Source: Salmonella enterica subsp. houtenae serovar Houten (GTDB lineage: Bacteria; Pseudomonadota; Gammaproteobacteria; Enterobacterales; Enterobacteriaceae). Taken from it: a DNA stretch of 64,000 nt. Below are positions 44,591 through 54,018 of this stretch, in pieces. The notes under the pieces are model-generated. The model searched no databases, had not been told where the DNA came from, and saw nothing but the letters and a program-made list of their open reading frames with translations. Both the position numbers and the translations under genes were made by a program. Each line of letters begins with the position of its first letter. Position 1 is the stretch's first letter. Where the stretch lies: contig LS483478.1 in NCBI GenBank assembly GCA_900478215.1, forward strand, positions 806,001 to 870,000, read 5' to 3'.

Positions 44591-45907
44591 TCAGTTTGTC
44601 GCCGCTTGTGAACGGAAACGGGCAAAGATGAAGATGACGGCAAAGCACAATGCCGGAACCAGTTCGGCGGTCGGGATTTTGCCTGCGGCGTCGCTAACGA
44701 AGCCCATTACTGGCGTGACAATACCGCCGCCAATGATGGTCATGACGATAAAAGACGAGCCATACTTAGTGTCCTGTCCCAGATTTTTGATACCCAGCGA
44801 GAAGATGGTCGGGTACTGGATTGACATAAATGCGCTACACAACGTCAGCGCCAGCAGGCCGATATGTCCGCCGCTAAAGGCGGAAATCAGACACAGGAGC
44901 ATGGCAAACAGGGCGTAGGCGGCCAGCACTTTATGCGGCGCGAAACGGCTGATAAGCCAGGTGCCGGTGAAACGGCCGATAAAGAAGCACACCATCGTGC
45001 CGGTCAGGTAATTGGCGGCGAAACCGGGCGTCATTCCAGGGATCTCCTCAATGGCGTAGCGGATCAGATAGCTCCAGCAGGCGGTTTGTGCCCCCACGTA
45101 GCAGAACTGCGCCAGCACCGCCCAGCGCCAGTGGCGGATACGAATGAGTCGGGAGAGAGAAGATAAGAAAGAGCTTTGTTTGGCATCGCTATGATCGTCA
45201 CTTTGTAGGGCCGGAAATTTGGTCAGCATAATCAGTAGCGCAACGACTAATACGATGGCGACGATAATCATGTATGGCGTTTGTACCGATAACACCAGGC
45301 TGTGTTTATAGGCGCTAAGCTGATCCGGCGTCATTTTATCAAGCGCTTCTTGCGATTGATGTGGCACGTTAGACAAAATAAGACTTTGCCCAAACACAAC
45401 GGCGATAATAGCGCCAAAGGAGTTAAAAGTTTGCGCCAGGTTAAGCCGGAAATGTCCGCCGCTTTCTGGACCCAATACCGTAACAAAAGGGTTTGCTGCA
45501 GTTTCAAGACAGCCTAAACCGGCGGCGATGATAAACAGGCCAATTAAAAATAATGTGTAATTCATTATCTCGGCGGCAGGCCAGAATAATGCGGCGCCAA
45601 AAGCATACAGAAAAAGACCGGTGATAATCCCAGCTTTATAGCTGAGTTTTTTCATCAAAATTCCGGCAGGAATTGGAATGACGAAATAACCGAAATAAAA
45701 GGCTGACTGAATTAGCCCGGCCTGAAAGTTGGTTAGCGTAAAAGCCTGTTGAAATTGCGGTAGTAAAATGTCATTCAGATTATTGGCGACGGCCCACAGA
45801 AAAAATAGCGAGCAAAGTAAGGCGAATGGAACAATGTAGCGCTTGCTCTTGCTTTGCCCTGCATCCACAGCACGAAAACTCTGTGTTTGTATTGTTGTGT
45901 TTCCCAT
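44591..45907 (-). CDS. fucP: L-fucose:H+ symporter FucP
   Basis: 438 residues, twelve membrane segments of the major facilitator superfamily. The central acidic residues of the family (Asp46 in the first helix pair, Glu135 in LGCLETAANPFV) are present. It brings L-fucose in with protons. First gene of fucPIKUR, opposite fucAO across a 555-base control region. Gut and intracellular bacteria use host fucose released by other microbes, so the intact operon is of ecological value. Confidence 0.96.
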   Translation of the reverse strand: MGNTTIQTQSFRAVDAGQSKSKRYIVPFALLCSLFFLWAVANNLNDILLPQFQQAFTLTNFQAGLIQSAFYFGYFVIPIPAGILMKKLSYKAGIITGLFLYAFGAALFWPAAEIMNYTLFLIGLFIIAAGLGCLETAANPFVTVLGPESGGHFRLNLAQTFNSFGAIIAVVFGQSLILSNVPHQSQEALDKMTPDQLSAYKHSLVLSVQTPYMIIVAIVLVVALLIMLTKFPALQSDDHSDAKQSSFLSSLSRLIRIRHWRWAVLAQFCYVGAQTACWSYLIRYAIEEIPGMTPGFAANYLTGTMVCFFIGRFTGTWLISRFAPHKVLAAYALFAMLLCLISAFSGGHIGLLALTLCSAFMSIQYPTIFSLGIKNLGQDTKYGSSFIVMTIIGGGIVTPVMGFVSDAAGKIPTAELVPALCFAVIFIFARFRSQAATN

Positions 45908-46462
45908 AGCATCCTCATCGGTTCAGAAGCTTTTGCGTGCGGTCGGCTCTACTCACCAGACCGTAAAATTAGGTGAGTTCGCTTTTCTTACCAGTAATAA
46001 ATTGGCGTCCGGAATGAACTCATGGATTCATTTTCAAATAAAAAAGTCCTTTTAATATGATGGCGGTCACATTTATATCTGAGAGCATAGCGTTCTGTGA
46101 TTATCATCACTTTAATTTTCATAAAAAAATGACCGTTTGAGATGTTTAATTTAAAAAACCACAGGCTGAATGCCCGAATTAAATTATTGCTGCGAAAACG
46201 GGCAGGTGTAACTTATTCTTCATCTTTGCCCGTTTTAAAAAATATTATTAAGAGCGGGCATTTATCGGCGAGTGAAACGGCAGCCGTCTGGTTTATCGTG
46301 GCGAATTAATTGATGTGTATCACAGAATATCGTTATTTACATTCCCTTCTCTTTATTCAGTATGATGATAGTTGCTAACTATTCGATTATTTCAACAGGA
46401 CAGCAGCGTGATGCGAAAGGCGGTTTTGTTGTCTCATTTTGAATCACAGAGAGAGGTAAATA
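45908..46462. promoter_or_regulatory. fucP-fucA divergent control region with CRP sites
   Basis: 555 bases without a gene. TGTGA-N6-TCACT at 46096-46111 is a near-ideal CRP site on the fucP side. ATTGA-N6-TCACA at 46309-46324 is a weaker one nearer fucA. FucR should also bind here but its motif cannot be read with certainty. The region is A/T-rich and suits promoters in both directions. In E. coli fuc genes need FucR and cAMP-CRP. Confidence 0.75.
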
Positions 46463-47110
46463 ATGGAACGAAATAGACTGGCGCGGCAGATTATTGATAC
46501 CTGTCTGGAAATGACGCGGTTAGGGTTAAATCAGGGGACGGCAGGTAACGTGAGCGTACGTTATCAGGGCGGAATGCTGATTACGCCGACGGGGATCCCC
46601 TACGAGAAGCTGACAGAGTCGCACATTGTCTTTATTGATGCTGACGGTCAGCATGAGCTGGGCAAGCTGCCTTCCAGCGAGTGGCGTTTTCATATGGCGG
46701 CATACCAGACGCGCCCTGACGCCAATGCCGTGGTACATAACCACGCTGTCCATTGTACGGCAGTCTCGATCCTGAATCGCCCGATTCCGGCGATTCACTA
46801 CATGATTGCCGCCGCGGGGGGGAACTCTATTCCCTGCGCGCCCTACGCCACCTTTGGCACCCGCGAACTTTCTGACCATGTTGCCGTGGCGCTGAAAAAT
46901 CGTAAAGCGACGCTGCTACAGCATCATGGGCTTATCGCTTGTGAAGAAAATTTAGACAAAGCGTTGTGGCTGGCGCATGAAGTGGAAGTGCTGGCGCAGC
47001 TCTATTTAAGTACGCTGGCAATTGTCGAGCCGGTACCGGTACTGGATGACGAGGCGATCGCCATCGTGCTGGAGAAATTTAAAACTTACGGGTTACGTAT
47101 TGAAGAGTAA
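46463..47110 (+). CDS. fucA: L-fuculose-1-phosphate aldolase
   Basis: 215 residues, class II zinc aldolase. The catalytic Glu73 and zinc ligands His92 and His94 (VVHNHAVH) and His155 (LLQHHG) are all at their known positions; the phosphate-binding TAGNVSVR is near residue 26. It splits fuculose-1-phosphate into dihydroxyacetone phosphate and L-lactaldehyde. A GAGAGG ribosome site precedes the ATG. Confidence 0.97.
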   Translation: MERNRLARQIIDTCLEMTRLGLNQGTAGNVSVRYQGGMLITPTGIPYEKLTESHIVFIDADGQHELGKLPSSEWRFHMAAYQTRPDANAVVHNHAVHCTAVSILNRPIPAIHYMIAAAGGNSIPCAPYATFGTRELSDHVAVALKNRKATLLQHHGLIACEENLDKALWLAHEVEVLAQLYLSTLAIVEPVPVLDDEAIAIVLEKFKTYGLRIEE

Positions 47111-47126
47111 TGTCAGGAGACAGGCG

Positions 47127-48275
47127 ATGGCGAACAGAATGATTCTGAATGAAACGGCATGGTTTGGCCGGGGAGCAGTGGACGCATTAACCGATGAGGT
47201 GACGCGCCGTGGCTATCATAAGGCGCTGATTGTTACGGATAAAACGCTGGTGCAATGCGGTGTGGTCGATAAGGTGACAAGCAGAATGGATGCCGCAGGG
47301 CTGGCGTGGGAGATCTATGCGGGCGTGCTCCCTAATCCTACGATTTCCATTGTCCAGAAAGGGCTTAAGTGCTTTACCCAAAGCGGCGCGGACTATCTCA
47401 TCGCCATTGGCGGCGGCTCTCCGCAGGATACCTGCAAAGCGATCGGTATTATCAGTAACAATCCGGAATTTGCCGATGTGCGTAGTCTGGAGGGGCTATC
47501 GCCGACCCGTAAACCCAGCGTGCCGATTATGGCGATCCCGACAACGGCGGGAACCGCGGCGGAAGTCACTATCAATTATGTGATTACCGATGAAGAGAAA
47601 CGGCGCAAATTCGTTTGTGTCGATCCGCATGATATTCCACAGGCGGCCTTTATCGATGCCGATATGATGGACGGTATGCCACCCGCGCTGAAAGCGGCAA
47701 CGGGCGTAGACGCGCTGACCCATGCTATTGAAGGTTATACTACCCGGGCCGCATGGGCGCTGACGGATGCATTACATATCAAAGCCATTGAGATTATTGC
47801 TGGTGCGCTGCGCGGCGCCGTGGCCGGAGAAAAAGAGGCCGGTGAGGCGATGGCGTTGGGGCAATACGTCGCCGGGATGGGGTTTTCCAATGTGGGGTTG
47901 GGGCTGGTGCATGGGATGGCGCATCCGCTGGGCGCGTTTTACAACACGCCGCACGGCGTCGCGAATGCTATTTTGCTTCCGCATGTGATGCGTTTCAATG
48001 CCGGGCATACCCACGAGAAATTCCGTGATATCGCCCGGGCGATGGGGGTGAAGGTAGAAAAATTGCGCCTTGAAGAGGCGCGTAATGCCGCCGTTGAAGC
48101 CGTATTGACGCTAAATCGTGATGTGGGAATTCCGCTGCACTTGCGTGATGTCGGCATGCGAAAAGAGGATATCCCGATGCTGGCGCAGGCGGCGTTCGAT
48201 GATGTCTGTACTGGCGGCAATCCGCGTGAAGCAAGCCTGGCGGATATTATCGAACTGTATCATATCGCCTGGTAA
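47127..48275 (+). CDS. fucO: Lactaldehyde reductase (L-1,2-propanediol oxidoreductase)
   Basis: 382 residues from the ATG after CAGGAGACAGGCG, 16 bases beyond fucA. Iron-dependent alcohol dehydrogenase family: NAD-binding AIGGGSPQDTCK and iron ligands in the GVDALTHAIEGY and LVHGMAHPLGA segments. It reduces L-lactaldehyde to propanediol in anaerobic growth. In Salmonella the excreted propanediol can later feed the pdu pathway, tying fucose use to that system. Confidence 0.97.
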   Translation: MANRMILNETAWFGRGAVDALTDEVTRRGYHKALIVTDKTLVQCGVVDKVTSRMDAAGLAWEIYAGVLPNPTISIVQKGLKCFTQSGADYLIAIGGGSPQDTCKAIGIISNNPEFADVRSLEGLSPTRKPSVPIMAIPTTAGTAAEVTINYVITDEEKRRKFVCVDPHDIPQAAFIDADMMDGMPPALKAATGVDALTHAIEGYTTRAAWALTDALHIKAIEIIAGALRGAVAGEKEAGEAMALGQYVAGMGFSNVGLGLVHGMAHPLGAFYNTPHGVANAILLPHVMRFNAGHTHEKFRDIARAMGVKVEKLRLEEARNAAVEAVLTLNRDVGIPLHLRDVGMRKEDIPMLAQAAFDDVCTGGNPREASLADIIELYHIAW

Positions 48276-48279
48276 TTTT

Positions 48280-48360
48280 GCCGGATGGCGCTGCGCTTAT
48301 CCGCTCTACATTTCGTGCAAGCCTGTAGGCCGGATAAGGCGTTCACGCCGCCATCCGGCA
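48280..48360. repeat. REP/BIME element between fucO and xni
   Basis: GCCGGATGGCGCTGCGCTTATCC, then GTAGGCCGGATAAGGCG with CGCCATCCGGC: inverted REP pair at the convergent ends of fucO and xni. Confidence 0.9.
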
Positions 48361-48366
48361 ACAAAA

Positions 48367-49122
48367 CTACCGTACCAGCCGTAGCTGCTGTAAGTTTCCG
48401 TCAATATGTAAATCGGTTTGTAGACGTGCAATATCGCGGCAGAGGAATGCCATTTCTTTATGCGTCTCAAGCTTTTTGCGCCACTTTTCCGGTACCTCGT
48501 CCAGATGGGCGTAAATTCCCTCCAGATTTTGAAACTGAATCAACAACTGGGTCGCGCTTTTGGGGCCGATCCCGGCGACGCCGGGAACTTTCGAACTGCT
48601 GATTCCTGCCAGTCCCCAGTAATCCGGCAACTGCCGGGGAAGTACGCCAAACTCTTTTTCAATAAACGGCGCGTCCAGCCAGCGTTTTTGGAAGTAGTCG
48701 CGAATGCGCAATCCCGGAGAGAGCAACTGGCAATAACCTTTATCGGTTGACACAATGGTTGCCTGGTGTCCTGCTTCGGTAACTTTTAGCGCCAGCGTCG
48801 CCGCCAGATCGTCCGCTTCGTTACCGTCTGATGCCCAACAGCGTACGCCGCGCTGTTCAAACGCGGCGCGTAGGGCGGGCATTTCATTATGTAAATCCTC
48901 AGGCATCGGCGGACGTCCTGCTTTATAGTCCGGCAAACGCTGATGACGCCAGCCGCTGCTGCGCGCGTCGTCATCAAATACCGCTACGGCATGGGTTGGA
49001 TGGCTGTGGATAATCAATTGATCGAGCGCATGTTGGCAGGTTTCCACACAGGGCGATCCCTGAACGGCGTGAATACGGCGAATCAAATTGAGCGCGTCGA
49101 CGATAAGCAGATGAGCAGCCAC
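48367..49122 (-). CDS. xni: Flap endonuclease Xni (ExoIX)
   Basis: 251 residues, 5'-nuclease family related to the N-domain of DNA polymerase I. The acidic clusters are present: VDALNLIRR at residue 8, FDDDARSSGWR, GNEADDLAATLA and VSTDKGYCQLL. The helix-hairpin-helix with K+ binding is KVPGVAGIGPKSATQLL. One metal-site set is reduced compared with Pol I, as known for ExoIX. It processes flaps in DNA repair and replication. Confidence 0.95.
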   Translation of the reverse strand: MAAHLLIVDALNLIRRIHAVQGSPCVETCQHALDQLIIHSHPTHAVAVFDDDARSSGWRHQRLPDYKAGRPPMPEDLHNEMPALRAAFEQRGVRCWASDGNEADDLAATLALKVTEAGHQATIVSTDKGYCQLLSPGLRIRDYFQKRWLDAPFIEKEFGVLPRQLPDYWGLAGISSSKVPGVAGIGPKSATQLLIQFQNLEGIYAHLDEVPEKWRKKLETHKEMAFLCRDIARLQTDLHIDGNLQQLRLVR

Positions 49123-49198
49123 GGTGTTCTCCCTTACAAACCTGCGCGTAGGGTAACACTGGCGGAGAGGCGAGGCTAATGTCAGGCATCAACATTTT

Positions 49199-49249
49199 GC
49201 CGGATGGCGACCGTAGTGTAGGCCCGGTAAGCGTTAGCGCCACCGGGCA
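49199..49249. repeat. REP unit between xni and sdaB
   Basis: GCCGGATGGCGACCG with GTAGGCCCGGTAAGCG and GCGCCACCGGGC. It lies 12 bases downstream of the sdaB stop on the minus strand. Confidence 0.85.
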
Positions 49250-49260
49250 ATGAGAAACGA

Positions 49261-50628
49261 CTAATCGCAGGTGACGATCTTCATCGCCAGGCCGCCGCGC
49301 GAAGTTTCGCGGTACTTAGCGTTCATGTCTTTACCGGTTTCGTACATGGTCTCAATCACTTTATCGAGGCATACGCGCGGCTCGCTGGTACGGCGCAGCG
49401 CCATACGCGCGGCGTTGACCGCTTTGACTGAAGCAATCGCGTTACGCTCAATGCAGGGAACCTGTACCTGCCCGGCAACCGGATCGCAGGTTAACCCCAG
49501 ATTATGCTCCATGGCGATTTCTGCGGCGATACACACCTGCGCCGGACTACCGCCCAGCAGCTCGGCCAGACCTGCCGCCGCCATTGAACAGGCGACGCCG
49601 ACTTCCCCCTGACAGCCCACTTCCGCCCCGGAAATGGAGGCGTTCATCTTATACAGCGAGCCAATCGCGCTTGCCACCAGCATATATCGGGCCAGTGAGT
49701 TGGCGTTTACTTCGCGGATAAACTTGTCATAGTACGCCAGCACCGCCGGAACAATACCACATGCGCCGTTAGTCGGCGCAGTGACCACTCGTCCGCCTGC
49801 GGCATTCTCTTCATTCACCGCCAGCGCAAACATGTTGATCCAGTCGACGACCGCCATCGGATCGGTGGTGGTCTTATCCTGACTGACCAGCATCCGACGC
49901 AGCGCCGCCGCGCGACGCGGAACGCGCAGTTTGCCCGGCAATACGCCCTCGGTGGTGATACCGCGTTCAATGCCGCTGCGCATCACCTCCCAGACCCTGG
50001 CGAAGTGCTGCTCCAGCGCTTCTTTACTGTGCAGGGCCAGTTCGTTTTGCATCATCAGACCGGAGAGCGACAGACCCGTCTCCTGGCAGTGGCGCTGCAA
50101 ATCCGCGGCGGTTTTGTAAGGATACGGTACGTTAACGGGCTCGCTATTCGGCAAACCAAAGTGTTTCTCATCGACGATAAAGCCGCCGCCAATGGAGTAG
50201 TAGGTTTGGCTATAGAGAACCTTATCGCCCGCTAACGCGGTAATACGCATCCCGTTCTCATGCAGAGACAGGTTGTCGGTGTGGAAATTCATGCATTTAT
50301 CGACCGGAAATTCGACTTCATGCTGCCCATTGGCCAGCAGCAAACGCCCGTGGGTGTTCACATCCTGGATAAAGGACGGAATGGCGTCGATATCGACGGT
50401 GTCCGGCAGATTTCCCGCCAGGCCCATAATAATGGCGATATCGGTATGGTGGCCTTTACCGGTCAGCGACAGGGAGCCGTAGACATCCACCACGACGCGG
50501 GTGACGTCGGTAAGAATATGGCGGGCAATAAGATCGTCCGTGAACTGTTTGCCTGCTTTCATTGGTCCGACGGTGTGAGAACTGGAAGGGCCAATGCCGA
50601 TTTTAAAAATATCGAATACGCTAATCAT
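49261..50628 (-). CDS. sdaB: L-serine dehydratase 2
   Basis: 455 residues, full length. The iron-sulfur type, not PLP: the cluster cysteines lie in the alpha domain (GACGIVPAVLAYY; TCDPVAGQVQVPC) and the beta domain begins MISVFDIFKIGIGPSSSHT. It deaminates L-serine to pyruvate and ammonia. Sits 58 bases downstream of the serine transporter sdaC in one operon: uptake and breakdown together. Confidence 0.96.
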   Translation of the reverse strand: MISVFDIFKIGIGPSSSHTVGPMKAGKQFTDDLIARHILTDVTRVVVDVYGSLSLTGKGHHTDIAIIMGLAGNLPDTVDIDAIPSFIQDVNTHGRLLLANGQHEVEFPVDKCMNFHTDNLSLHENGMRITALAGDKVLYSQTYYSIGGGFIVDEKHFGLPNSEPVNVPYPYKTAADLQRHCQETGLSLSGLMMQNELALHSKEALEQHFARVWEVMRSGIERGITTEGVLPGKLRVPRRAAALRRMLVSQDKTTTDPMAVVDWINMFALAVNEENAAGGRVVTAPTNGACGIVPAVLAYYDKFIREVNANSLARYMLVASAIGSLYKMNASISGAEVGCQGEVGVACSMAAAGLAELLGGSPAQVCIAAEIAMEHNLGLTCDPVAGQVQVPCIERNAIASVKAVNAARMALRRTSEPRVCLDKVIETMYETGKDMNAKYRETSRGGLAMKIVTCD

Positions 50629-50658
50629 AGGGCATCCATTGCGGTTGTATCATAGAGA

Positions 50659-50679
50659 AGCGCCGCGGTAAGCGGCGCT
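50659..50679 (-). other. Intercistronic hairpin between sdaC and sdaB
   Basis: AGCGCCGC and GCGGCGCT form an 8-bp GC-rich stem just after the sdaC stop, with no T-run. It probably stabilises the upstream sdaC message or adjusts the ratio of the two products. Confidence 0.6.
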
Positions 50680-50686
50680 AAAGGAC

Positions 50687-51976
50687 TTAGCTGAACAGCG
50701 AGTAGAAAATAGCGGAGATGGCAATCAGGCCCATAATCACAACGAAGACGTTGCTGATATGACCGCTGTACTTACGCATTGCCGGTACTTTCTGGATGGC
50801 ATACATCGGCATCAGGAACAGAATCATCGCGATGATCGGGCCGCCCAGGGTTTCAATCATACCCAGGATGCTGGGGTTCAGCGTAGCCACAATCCAGGTG
50901 GTGACCAGCATGAACAGCGCGGTAATTTTGTTTAGTTTGTTGATTTCGATGGATTTACCTTTACCACGCAGCGATTTAATCACCATCCCGTTAAAGCCTT
51001 CACGCGCGCCCAGGTAGTGGCCGAGGAAGGATTTGGTGATAGCAATCATCGCAATGATCGGCGCCATCCAGGCGATGATCGGCGCGTTAAAGTGGTTTGC
51101 CAGGTAAGACAGAATAGAGATGTTCTGCTCTTTTGCCGCCGCCAGATCAGCCGGCGTCAGGCTCAGCACGCAACTGAAGACGAAGAACATTACGGTCAGC
51201 ACCATCATGATGTGAGCGAATGCCAGAATTTTGGAGCATTTTTTCTCAGCGCCTTCGCCGTACTCTTCACGCTTTGCAACCGCAAAGGAGGAGATGATAG
51301 GGGAGTGGTTGAAAGAGAAGACCATCACCGGAATCGCCAGCCACAGCGTCATCCACAGACCGTTGCCGGTAGACGCGGCGGAATCAAAGGACAGCGTTTC
51401 CAGCGCCGCGCCGCTCCACTGCGGGATCAGGTACAAGGCCAGCAGCATCAGGGCCGCAACGAACGGGAAGACCAGAATACTCATCGCCTTAACGATCATT
51501 TGCTCACCGAAGCGCACGATGGTCATCATACCGACAATCAGGATCAGGGAAAGAATCGCCCGCGGCGGCGGATTAATCGCTAACTGGTGGGTCAGGAAGC
51601 TTTCCACCGTATTGGTGATAGCCACGCTGTAAACCAGCAGAATGGGGTAAATCGCGAAGAAGTAGAGCAGGGTGATCAGTTTACCTGCACCGACGCCGAA
51701 GTGTTCCTCAACGACTTCAGTGATATCTTCGCCCGGATTTTTACCGGACAGCACGAAGCGGGTTAAACCACGGTGTGCGAAAAAGGTCATCGGGAAAGCG
51801 AGAATCGCCATGATGATGAGCGGAATCATGCCGCCGACGCCTGCGTTGATTGGCAGGAACAGAACGCCCGCGCCGATAGCCGTGCCGTAAAGGCCCAGCA
51901 TCCACATGGTATCCGTTTTGCGCCATGCGCTTCGAGAGTCAATCGAAGCAATAGTGCTGGTCTGAGTGGTTTCCAT
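50687..51976 (-). CDS. sdaC: Serine:H+ symporter SdaC
   Basis: 429 residues with eleven membrane segments of the HAAAP amino-acid transporter family (TMWMLGLYGTAIGAGVLFLP opens the first helix). It is the high-capacity serine importer and, in E. coli, also a phage C1 receptor. An AGGAG ribosome site is seven bases before the ATG. A 564-base leader/control region lies upstream. Confidence 0.96.
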   Translation of the reverse strand: METTQTSTIASIDSRSAWRKTDTMWMLGLYGTAIGAGVLFLPINAGVGGMIPLIIMAILAFPMTFFAHRGLTRFVLSGKNPGEDITEVVEEHFGVGAGKLITLLYFFAIYPILLVYSVAITNTVESFLTHQLAINPPPRAILSLILIVGMMTIVRFGEQMIVKAMSILVFPFVAALMLLALYLIPQWSGAALETLSFDSAASTGNGLWMTLWLAIPVMVFSFNHSPIISSFAVAKREEYGEGAEKKCSKILAFAHIMMVLTVMFFVFSCVLSLTPADLAAAKEQNISILSYLANHFNAPIIAWMAPIIAMIAITKSFLGHYLGAREGFNGMVIKSLRGKGKSIEINKLNKITALFMLVTTWIVATLNPSILGMIETLGGPIIAMILFLMPMYAIQKVPAMRKYSGHISNVFVVIMGLIAISAIFYSLFS

Positions 51977-52540
51977 CTATTTCTCCTGGAGGATGCTAAA
52001 AATCAGGTTGCTGGTCTAATCCAATGAAAAAAGACCTGATCGTAAAATGAAATCTGCTTAGGGACGCTTTTTATATAATTTTTTGCCGTAATAATTTTCG
52101 GGCGGAAAGATACATTTAAGTGATGAATGTATCAGTGATCGTGATCTCAAATGCAATAATCCGCTTCTTATATGGATAAATTTGGACCATTAATCTATTA
52201 AAAAAACGTCATAACGAATTTCCGGGCGCGAAGGCTACCATTAACGATATAAGGTCGGAAAGATAGGGGCGCAAGATACGGAGGTTCCACTATAAAAATC
52301 AAGGTTTTTAGTGGATTCTGGCGACGAATAAGAGTTTAGACCGATAAATCACGGTAAGAGGAGCCAGGTAAGCGTTTGCCTGGCAATCTATTTATAGTGA
52401 ATCATAAAGGGTATTTATAAAATAAGGCGGTCTATGTTTCTGATGTTTATCATAAAAAATGAATACATGCGTTGGTCGCTATACTGCAACGAAAGGAGCA
52501 AGAGAAGCGCCCGGCTGTTGGCGGCAACCGGGCATAAGCG
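51977..52540 (-). promoter_or_regulatory. sdaC upstream region, 564 bases without a gene
   Basis: No credible coding frame. Seen: a long-range inverted repeat ATCAGGT/ACCTGAT (52002-52040), an A/T-rich hairpin (CCACTA ... TAGTGG, 52287-52314), a second hairpin GCCAGG/CCTGGC (52363-52384) and the ppnN terminator near the right edge. E. coli sdaC is controlled by Lrp and CRP, but I cannot place those sites with certainty. Confidence 0.5.
52507..52535 (-). terminator. Probable terminator of ppnN
   Basis: On the minus strand GCCCGG, a loop of about 12 bases, then CCGGGC and a C/T-rich tail (GCTTCTCTTG). It lies directly after the ppnN stop. Confidence 0.6.
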
Positions 52541-53905
52541 TTAAGCGCAGATCTCGTAACAAGGGATGTAGGCGGAGCCCGGCAACTTCATGCGATGCTG
52601 TGCGACGAATCCCTGCAGCAGATCGTCCATGCGGCGCATCATCTCTCGATCGCCGTGAATTTTATAAGGACCATTAGCTTCAATGGCGCGTATCCCGACT
52701 TCCTTCACGTTCCCCGCGACAATACCGGAGAAGGCGCGACGCAGATCGGCCGCCAGAATTTCAACCGGCTGATCCGGGTACAGTTTCAGGTTCGCCATAT
52801 TGTCATGTGACGGCTCAAACGGCACCTGAAGATCCGGTGAAATGCGAATCGACCAGTTAAAGCTATAGGCGTCGCCGGTATCGCGACGATTCTCTTTCAC
52901 CAGCGGCATCGCTTTCTTCATCAGACGTGCCACCTCCGCCGCATCGTCAATAATGATGCGGTAATGACGGCGGGCCGCTTCGCCCAGCGTATGGGTAATA
53001 AACTCATCCAGCACGCGGAAGTAGTCGGCGCTCTCTTTTGGTCCGGTCAGAATCAGCGGCAGTACCTGATTTTTATTGGCCGGATTCATCAAAATACCCA
53101 GCAAATAGAGCAACTCTTCCGCCGTACCCACGCCACCCGGGAAAATGATGATGCCATGCGCGATACGGACAAACGCCTCCAGGCGTTTTTCGATATCCGG
53201 CATGATAATCAGTTCGTTCACCAGCGGGTTAGGCGGCTCAGCCGCAATAATGGAAGGCTCAGTCATGCCAATAAAGCGACTGTCTTTATAACGCTGCTGC
53301 GCGTGACCGACCGCCGCGCCTTTCATAGGCGCTTCCATCGCGCCCGGGCCGCAGCCGGTGCAGATGTTCAGCTCGCGTAATCCCAACTGCGTGCCGACGC
53401 GACGGGCGTACAGGTACTCGTTTTCGTTAATTGAGTGACCGCCCCAGCATACCACCATGTTCGGCGCTTCGCCGACGTGCAACGCCCGGGCGTTGCGCAG
53501 AATGGAGAACACCAGATTGGTGATATGTGCTGAGCTTTCAAGGTCCAGATGCTGGAAACGCCCGGCATTATGGATCTGCCCATTCACGAAGAGAATGTCG
53601 CGCAGCACCGCGAACAGGTTAGCCTGTAGCGCACGAATAATCCGCCCGTCAACGAAGGCGTCTTCAGGCGGATTAATCAATTCCAGTTTCACGCCGCGTT
53701 CGCGGCGCAGTACGTTAATATCGAAATTTTCAAAGCGGGACAGCAGCTCTTTGCTGTTGTCGGTCAGGCTGCCGGAGTTAAGAACGGCAAGTGAACAGTT
53801 ACGAAACAGTTGATACAGGTCGCTACTGGCCGTGCGTTTCAGCATGTCCACTTCCAGTTGCGACAGCATATCCATTGAGCCAAGCGGGCTAATATGTGTA
53901 ATCAA
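52541..53905 (-). CDS. ppnN: Nucleotide 5'-monophosphate nucleosidase PpnN (LOG family)
   Basis: 454 residues from a TTG start (MITHISPLGSMDML), which matches the E. coli protein. The LOG motifs are present: GGHSINENE, GCGPGAMEAPMKGA and FPGGVGTAEELLYLLG. PpnN cleaves purine and pyrimidine nucleotides, mainly GMP, to base and ribose-5-phosphate and is stimulated by (p)ppGpp, which links it to relA at the end of this window. Near 30 residues at each end are typical of the long form. Confidence 0.95.
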   Translation of the reverse strand: MITHISPLGSMDMLSQLEVDMLKRTASSDLYQLFRNCSLAVLNSGSLTDNSKELLSRFENFDINVLRRERGVKLELINPPEDAFVDGRIIRALQANLFAVLRDILFVNGQIHNAGRFQHLDLESSAHITNLVFSILRNARALHVGEAPNMVVCWGGHSINENEYLYARRVGTQLGLRELNICTGCGPGAMEAPMKGAAVGHAQQRYKDSRFIGMTEPSIIAAEPPNPLVNELIIMPDIEKRLEAFVRIAHGIIIFPGGVGTAEELLYLLGILMNPANKNQVLPLILTGPKESADYFRVLDEFITHTLGEAARRHYRIIIDDAAEVARLMKKAMPLVKENRRDTGDAYSFNWSIRISPDLQVPFEPSHDNMANLKLYPDQPVEILAADLRRAFSGIVAGNVKEVGIRAIEANGPYKIHGDREMMRRMDDLLQGFVAQHRMKLPGSAYIPCYEICA

Positions 53906-54018
53906 GTAAACTCCTTATGGGACGCAACACGCCATTCCCTGTTGATTACAATAGCCCTGGCTGATGATCTTTCACAACCTTACATGCGCAATCCGGCACG
54001 CAAAATTGACAAAAAAGA

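Noticed and set aside
52459..52677. 72-codon plus-strand frame crossing the ppnN 3' end
   Set aside because: It overlaps the ppnN terminator and coding end; no signal of a real gene.
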